Shown here: piece by piece, positions 57,301 through 64,000 of the stretch | Position numbering within the stretch: position 1 is the stretch's first letter | Layout: every line of letters begins with the position of its first letter | Source: Sphagnum compactum | Lineage: Eukaryota; Bryophyta; Sphagnopsida; Sphagnales | Direction: 5' to 3' | Assembly (NCBI GenBank): GCA_965153455.1 | Contig: OZ234499.1 | Location: 4,385,577-4,449,576, forward strand | Length of the DNA stretch: 64,000 nucleotides | Notes under the pieces: generated by a model | What the model saw: only the letters and a program-made list of their open reading frames with translations | What the model was told of the DNA's origin: nothing | The model's database searches: none | Translations under genes and position numbers: made by a program

Positions 57301-60300
57301 TGGCGACAATCTTGCAACTTGGGATCACTTGAAAATGAGCATTCCGATGGCCATTAATTTGGTATCTTCTCTTATTAGCTTATCCTGAATGGATTGGTAC
57401 AAATTATGTGTGTAATTTTCTTTCAGAAATTGGCCTGCTGGAGATTGTTTCACTGTTGCAAAAGGCATATGTTTGTTTTTGCACAAAGCATTGATCTTGG
57501 GTTTTTTTCACTTTGGTTTTGCAGGGATTAAGTGGGCAACCATTTGCAGGTCCTGACATTGGGGGTTTTGCGGGAAATGCCACTCCCAAACTATTTGCAA
57601 GGTGGATGGGAATAGGATCCATGATGCCATTTTCCCGAGGTCATTCTGAGAAGGCAACTTCTGATCAGGAGCCATGGTCATTTGGACCAGAGGTTTGCAT
57701 CAAAAGACCATTCATTACTCTCTGAATCCATATGGGTTCTTTCAACTATCGGGATTGGAACATGAAAGGAAGGAGATCAATCGATCAAAACAGACATTCT
57801 TTGAGTCTGCAATCCTGACCCTAAACTGATGTGCAATCCATCACTGCAGGGAAACAGTATAAAATCGTATGTTGTGTGATGGTTTTCAGGTGGAGGAGAT
57901 TTGCCGCAAGGCATTGTACCGACGGTATCGCCTTTTGCCACATTTTTATACTCTCTTCCACAGAGCACATAGCACAGGCCTTCCAGTCATGGCACCCCTG
58001 TTCTTTGCTGGTAAAGATTGGGCCTTGCATGACATAGCCTGTTGAGTGAGAAAAAAGAAGCTTTTTTTGCTTCTTTTTTTTTTTTTTTTTGGTTTTAGGA
58101 AAAGGATGCTACAACATGCACAAGCAGGAATATTCCTCTAGTCTTTTACATATGCCATGAAAAGAGAGGACTTTTGCATTTGAAAGAGAACTTCCTCAGC
58201 TGAATGCTGTAAGGAAGTTTGAACAAAATTGAGGTGGCGAGAAGTGGTGTCAAAAATTGAATCTGTAATTTGGTTTTGTATGCAGATCCGAAGGATCCCA
58301 AGCTTCGGAAGATAGAAGATAGTTTCCTGCTGGGACCTCTTCTCGTATCTGCATGGTAAGACTATAGCAGTCAAGATGCTAAAACCCAAAACCCTTCTTG
58401 TGTAAGCACCCACTGAGAGGAGTTTGTGTTCAGTCGGTAACTTTCATGAGGAGGGTGTATGTCAGTTGACAGATCTCTGTTAACAAAATACAGGACTGGG
58501 ATTGAGATTGTGTATTTTTCATGGTGATGATGCAGTCTGACGCCAAAAAAACATGCACAAATGAAGGCTCCTATTCTCCCCAACGGTATTTGGCATCGCT
58601 TCAGCTTCAATGATGACAGCCCAGTAAGTTTTGGAATTTCTGAGCCTTGCTGAAATTCATAGAAGTGGTTTCTTTTCTCCTACACTTTTGTAGTTTTTTT
58701 AGCAAATGTGGTTTTGGGTTCTCAGAATCATAATTGCTTTTGTGTGTGGTGACACTTTGCAGGAGCTTCCCCTTCTGTATCTGAAGGGTGGATCTATTTT
58801 AGCAACAGGTCCTGTGGCGCACTATGTTGGCGAGAGGACTGGGGTTGATGATCCATTGACGCTTATAGTTGTCCTTGACCAATATGGTATGCCTCTTTTC
58901 CAACTTTTTTCTTTATATCTTGGTGTTGTTGTCTTGGGTAAAAACCAGCTTGTAGAACAGGAAATCCGTATTCCAATGCCGATGACTTGAACATGTCTTT
59001 TGTGTGTTTTGATGAGAAAAGGGAAGGCAAAGGGTGATGTCTACGAGGATGACGAGGAAGGTTTTTCATTCCAGAAAGGCGAGTTCTTGCACACACATTA
59101 TGAAGCAGAGCTCATCCCTGCTCACACTGGAATAACTGAGGGCGGAGGAGAAGTTGTATTGAAAGTGGCAAGTGCAGATGGGAAATGGAAAAAGCGTAAT
59201 CGCTCCCTTATTGTTCGCTTGTTAGTTGGTGACGTTGCTGAGGTCTGCACTGTCAATGTTACCTTCAAATTGTTTTGTTATTGTCAAGATTTCTCTGCAA
59301 TTTCATAGATATGAGTTTGTCCAAAGCAGCTGCTGTTGCCAATGTTGATTCTTGTGTATAGCATCATGTGACGGGTGCTACATGTCTTGGATTTTTTTTG
59401 AAAGGGAATAGAATGGGATCATTCATTTGACGGGAAAGTCTGTGTTGGATTGCAGGTTGAGGGGAAGGGGGTGGACGGTGAAGAAGTAAGAGTAAGGTTC
59501 CCCACTGCTGCTGAGATACTTGACCTTGTTGAGTCTGGTCGCAAGCAAGAAATCTTAAATCTGGGTACACCAATTACACCATCTTGAGTGTCCATCAGGT
59601 GTCGATTGGTGTTTTTTGAGGTTCATTGCTCTCTGCAAATCATCTAATTGATATTGGACAGCATGCTCTTTGTTGGGTCCTGGATTTTAGTTTAGGGGTG
59701 CTTGTGGGTGCTTATGGGTTCTTGTGGGTTCTCGTTCCAAACAAAGAACAAAGTATCGAGGACTGGGAAGGTTGGAACATAGAGAGGATGGGAAAATTTT
59801 AGTGAAGAGTTTTTGTTGTGATGGATCTCTTGCAGAAACAGCAGGAGAGTTGGAAGATGAAGTGGAGGAGCAGGAAGCATTGAAAGGGACAGGAGTTGTG
59901 AAAGTTCCAATAGACTTAGATCAAGGCAATGTCTTGCTGAAAGTTGTTCCTTGGATTGGTGGCCGGATCATCTCTATGGTCCATAAACCCTCAGGTTTGC
60001 AGCTTCATATATACACTGCAATCTCCCTTTGATCCATGTATAGTCCATTTGAATGCTCAGTTTCTTCTCATTCTTTTATGCTTGAGATGTGCAAATTACA
60101 TTTTTGGGGTAAAAGACAGGAGTCAATAATTCATTAGTGAGGTTTTTCACAACACTGAAATGGTGAAATTGGGAGGTTTCTGAGTGAAAAGAAAGATGGG
60201 ATGAGAATTGTGCAGTTTGGGTTTTAGGGTTTAGAACTTTTTCAAAACCGTTTGTTGACTTGTGAAGCAACATTGAACATGGTGGCGACAATTATGTTCT

Positions 60301-61935
60301 CAGGTTATGAGTGGCTTGCGGGGAGGTTGGAGTCAAGTGGTTATGAAGAATATAGTGGAACAGAATTCCGGTCTGCTGGTTGTACTGAGGAATACAAAAT
60401 CTCCAAGTGAGTTTCTTTTGTCTTGTTTCACTACACAAAAGTTGGAGTTTTATGCCCTTTGCCACCAGTTGGAATGTGTACTGCTGGTGTATCAATTGTG
60501 TATTGCCACGATAGGATACACCTGAAGTTGGTTGGTGTTTGGGTCCTTGATGCTTTTGTAGTTGTGTGTCCTAAACCCTTAAACCCTAAACCCAATTTGA
60601 AATTGGGTTCTGTGTTCTCTGCTAGGCGAGAGATGTCTCAAATGGAAGGGCAAGATGCTCTCTGTTTAGAGGGTGACATCAGTGGTGGTCTTTCCTTGTT
60701 CCGTGAAATCATACTACCACAAAATTCCCCGGATACAGTTCAAATTTCATCAAAGATTGTAGCGAAATCAGTGGGTGCAGGCTCTGGTGGATTTTCCCGG
60801 TAACAGTTCTCTCACTTTTGACTACCAATTCTCCAAACTATATAGAAGCAAGAGAATACTCTTTTTCTGGATTTTCTATACGATATCCAATGTCCTGCAA
60901 CAGTTCAGGGTTTATGACCTAACAAAGACTCAAGCTTTTGTTGAAGTATTCTCTTTTCTGGAATTCTTTATACAACATCCAATGTCCTGCAATGGTTTAC
61001 AGTTCTTGAGCCAACAAAGACTCAAGTGAATGTTAGTTAATGATCCTCAATACAACTGTGTGTTTTGACCAGACTTATCTTTTTCGGAGTGTCGTGGGTA
61101 CTGATTATAATCACTAGCTGATTGAATGAGCTGAATTGATGATTTGTAACCACAGAAGCTGCTGTCATGTTTCAACTGTTCATCCTCAGAGTAACATTAC
61201 AAAGAGATTAGTTCCTGGAAAGAATTCAGTTTGCCAACTTTTTTGTTTGAAATGGACTTATGGGGTGATGATTTGTGGCATTGCAGGTTGGTGTGTTTGA
61301 GAATTCACCCAGTGTTCAAACTCGATCATCCCATGGCAACCGTGATCAAGTACACGGCCATTGATGGAACGTCTCATGAAATCAGTCCAAACACAGATTG
61401 TCAGGAATTGTGGTTGCGTGGCTCAGAAAGGCCTAATGGTAAAAAGCTGAAGTCTTGCTCTTTGAGTTTTACTTCCGTTGTCCAACTTGGGTTTGGAAAT
61501 TCTTTTGTGCCTGAGAATGTAGTAAGTCTTGAATCTGAGATTTCTGAGTCTGTTAATAATTGGGCTGTAGAATTCTTCCAATACTTTCATGAATGAAAAT
61601 GTAGTAGCCTATATCGTGAGGTAGATGGACCCATAAGTTTTCCACTAGGTTTTGGATTGTTCAATCTGTGGTATTGAGAAAAAATGCTAAAGGTTGATTG
61701 ATGTGAGTGTTTGTTTGTTTGGGTTGTGATGATAGGTGAATGGATGCTACACGACACCGAGACTGATTTGTCATTGATCAACAGGTTCAAGGTGGATGAA
61801 GTAGATGCATGTTTAATTCACTGGGGTCCTTGCAGTTGCAATTTGGAGCTTTTCTCACCCGAGCGTCCTGTCTCCAAAGATACACCACTTACAATCTCCC
61901 ATGAGTACGAGATGGTGGATCTTTCTCACAATTGA
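54305..61935 (+). CDS. HGL1: Plant heteroglycan glucosidase-like GH31 enzyme
   Basis: Twenty-two exons join without a frame break to 3000 nt, 999 aa: 54305-54520, 54812-54880, 55025-55162, 55295-55412, 55652-55734, 55990-56085, 56250-56424, 56629-56771, 56966-57052, 57176-57361, 57525-57692, 57890-58010, 58286-58355, 58536-58623, 58763-58886, 59022-59242, 59456-59564, 59836-59994, 60304-60406, 60626-60799, 61287-61438, 61736-61935. All introns are GT-AG. The product matches Arabidopsis At3g23640 (991 aa) end to end. GH31 landmarks are present: GYHQCRWSY, WMDIDYMD, IWNDMNEP with the nucleophile D338, and WTGDN with the acid/base D419. Family members hydrolyse terminal alpha-glucosyl bonds. The plant HGL group has a long C-terminal region (here about 620-999, including YSGTEFRSAGCTEEY) whose role is not known. 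ATG 54305 is the first Met in frame next to the conserved PILQAGVYRFD, but an upstream exon could add residues. For the start of exon 17, 59456 was chosen over 59405 because it aligns without a gap. Confidence 0.95.
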
Positions 61936-64000
61936 GCGAAAGAGCATTTAAGAGGATTCTTCTATTTATGATATTCGGTCCCATATATAATGCATGACAT
62001 TCGTGTTTAAACAATACGAACCTATGAAATAACATATTTTGCACAGATTTCAAATGAACCCATAAAGCCTATAATTTTGTGATGGTTGTTCTAGCTATAA
62101 GTTTACACATGATGTCACTTTCCTTATTTGCAACAAATTGTTTGCAATAAAAAAGTCCATTATTTCTATGTTGTTGCATGAATTTGTTATTGCAATCAAC
62201 ATCACCCTAAAAACGCGATAACGCAACCAACATGAGCTAAAATGCATTCTATGATGTTAGACTTTTAAAACAACAATGTAGCTTGGTTCAATTCATGGTG
62301 CAATCAATGGCACTCATGTTTTTATTTCAAAGGTTTTCTCATTTCAAAAATATTACTTTAACTTCAAAACAAGAGGATATTCTTCAGTTGATGAAATTGC
62401 AGTGGATTGTAAGAAAAGGTTTATTGATGTTTTTGTCGGTTTGTCAGGTAGTGTCAATAATTCAAAAATCTTGTGAAAACGTGAGTTGTATAAACATGTT
62501 CAATCTTGTCATTGACCATGTTATTGCCTTCATGAGCTTGTGCTGAGTTGTTATATTCCAACTATGGTAAAGAAATTTCATTTAAGAATTTGGATTCTAG
62601 AACTTTCAAACCACAACTATCTTCAAAATCTATGCATTCTTTTTGCGTCAAAAAATTTCAGTAGTCAAGTTATTTGTGATTAATTTTTTATTACCTTCAA
62701 AAGTTTACATTTGGTTGCTACATTGCAACTATGATTAAAAAAAGTTTCTCCAAGACTTTCACCATTGAATCACATCTTCATGTGATGATATTGTAAAGCA
62801 CCCAAAGGTATATATAGAATCTACATTAAATAGATTTTTAATGTGTATTAAAATTTTCAAAAGTAATATTTTATTTATTTTTTAAGTTCAAATTTTGTTT
62901 TAAGTTCAAATCTAGCGTCTTTCATGATGCCTAATATTCAAAATTTTAATATTTTGACATAAAATATCAATTTTAAATATTTCCACATGGGTGAATACAA
63001 AATTTTTAACTATAATGTTTTCTCCTTGATGTCATTATTACATATAATTTTGTATTCTTCCATTAATTTCAAATGTCAAAAAAATTCATTAATTAATTTT
63101 TTTAAATAAATAATTTTTAAAAATAAAATGTTGTAAAATTGTAATCTCCTAATGAATTTAAGCTCATAGTAAACATAATTATGAATTATTACATACCATT
63201 CTACAAGTTATTAATTTCATAACTACATTGAATTTTTCAATATCATTTTTTATAATTTAAATATAAATTTTATTTAATGTCAATATATTAGTTTTCAACA
63301 AATGTATATTATGTGTGTATAACATTAACCAATAATAGCTAGTAATAAATCTAATAACTTTCAAGTTACATACACATGGTATGTAATGTTGATGATGACA
63401 AATTTTAATCACATTTGACACATCAAAGTCCACATTGCAAATGTGCATGACATGTTTTAGTTGCTCTAGTCAAATTAGTTTAAATTAGTAATATCAACAT
63501 ATGCTGCTTTTGGGATTAATCAAAATAAACATAATTAGTCATTCCATACAACTAACCTTGATTTTATAGTCAATTTAGTCTTGATGCTAGGGGCATAAAA
63601 ATCATGTTTCTGTAATAGTCACTGAAGGTTGTTCACATTGCAACCATGCATCATCTATGTTGGTAGCTCTTTCACAACTATCTAGCCTAGCGCAGTTCTC
63701 ACATTCTACTTGCATCTTTGGAATGGGTGAATTATTTAAGTTGATTGGGTCTTGTTAGTTTAAGCCAACTTGTTTGAAGAAGTCCCTCCTCCATCATCCA
63801 CGTGTCATTGCGTTGACATTTAGAGTTCAAATCAATATGCCAATGGTCTCCCAAACAATGTTCAGCCTAATGTTATTGAAAAAGACTATTGAGTTTGGTA
63901 AATCAACATGGATATGCCTGTAGATGTGAAAGTATGAGCTTGGATAAGTATGATGCCCTTCTTTCACACAAGGATTAATAATTAAAGATATAGACTTTTA
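61936..64000. other. 3' end of the GH31 gene and AT-rich intergenic DNA
   Basis: An AATAAAA at about 62146 could be the poly-A signal. The rest is AT-rich with short frames of no recognisable content and no clear repeats. Nothing else is supported. Confidence 0.45.

Noticed and set aside
59405-59455. Extra 17 codons before GH31 exon 17 from an alternative acceptor
   Set aside because: They are in frame, but the alignment with the Arabidopsis protein has no gap only when the exon starts at 59456.
60571-60594. Telomere-like CCCTAAACCC repeats
   Set aside because: Only two to three units lie inside an intron of the GH31 gene; similar short teloboxes occur at about 40590 and 42550. They are not an interstitial telomere array.
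1-64000. CRISPR array, operon or bacterial mobile element
   Set aside because: The repeats are tandem or dispersed without regular unique spacers, and gene structure with GT-AG introns is plant nuclear.

Overview
The window is nuclear DNA of a land plant. It carries three intron-bearing or plant-type protein genes (a COI1/TIR1-type F-box receptor, a DeSI/PPPDE-type protease and a plant heteroglycan-glucosidase-like GH31 enzyme). Between them lies gene-poor, AT-rich, repeat-dense DNA. The F-box protein is so unlike the angiosperm auxin and jasmonate receptors that a seed-free plant (bryophyte, lycophyte or fern) or another early lineage seems more likely than a flowering plant. That is an inference; the species cannot be fixed from the sequence.

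Layout. 1-31.5 kb has no intact gene. Nearly abutting LTR remnants (1-797) are followed by a 6-7 kb repeat block present twice (1427-7831 and 12438-about 19310), with a third, more diverged partial copy at about 36.83-37.99 kb. Between the two large copies lies a broken LTR retroelement with gag and aspartic-protease remains but no recognisable reverse transcriptase. Two small non-autonomous Helitron-like elements (5459-6236 and 23431-23862) have clear TC...CTAG ends. The first is missing from the matching position of the second repeat copy, which gives an exact empty site. MITE-like inverted-repeat elements, a degenerate coiled-coil pseudogene, several minisatellites and long G or C tracts fill 19-31 kb.

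31.5-36 kb holds the F-box/LRR gene: six exons, 651 aa, + strand, with all intron phases consistent. 36-44 kb is again AT-rich repeat DNA, with a possible unidentified minus-strand transcription unit around 40.5-42.6 kb. 44.3-47.1 kb holds two different minisatellite arrays that run up to the leader of the DeSI-type gene (219 aa, one coding exon). 49.3-50.5 kb is a foldback repeat with nested hairpins.

52.2-61.9 kb holds the GH31 gene: 22 coding exons totalling exactly 3000 nt, or 999 aa. It is preceded by a 43-bp minisatellite, a cluster of GC-rich hairpins and a possible plastid-transit-peptide exon. 62-64 kb contains nothing recognisable.

The three genes are not an operon or an obvious pathway: one looks like a ubiquitin-ligase receptor, one like a deubiquitinating/deSUMOylating enzyme, and one like a glucan-processing enzyme. 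The most interesting item is the F-box protein. Its ligand pocket combines COI1-like and TIR1-like residues and lacks several residues each hormone needs, so it may be a receptor for something else. Residue comparisons with Arabidopsis are by eye and from memory, without database searches.
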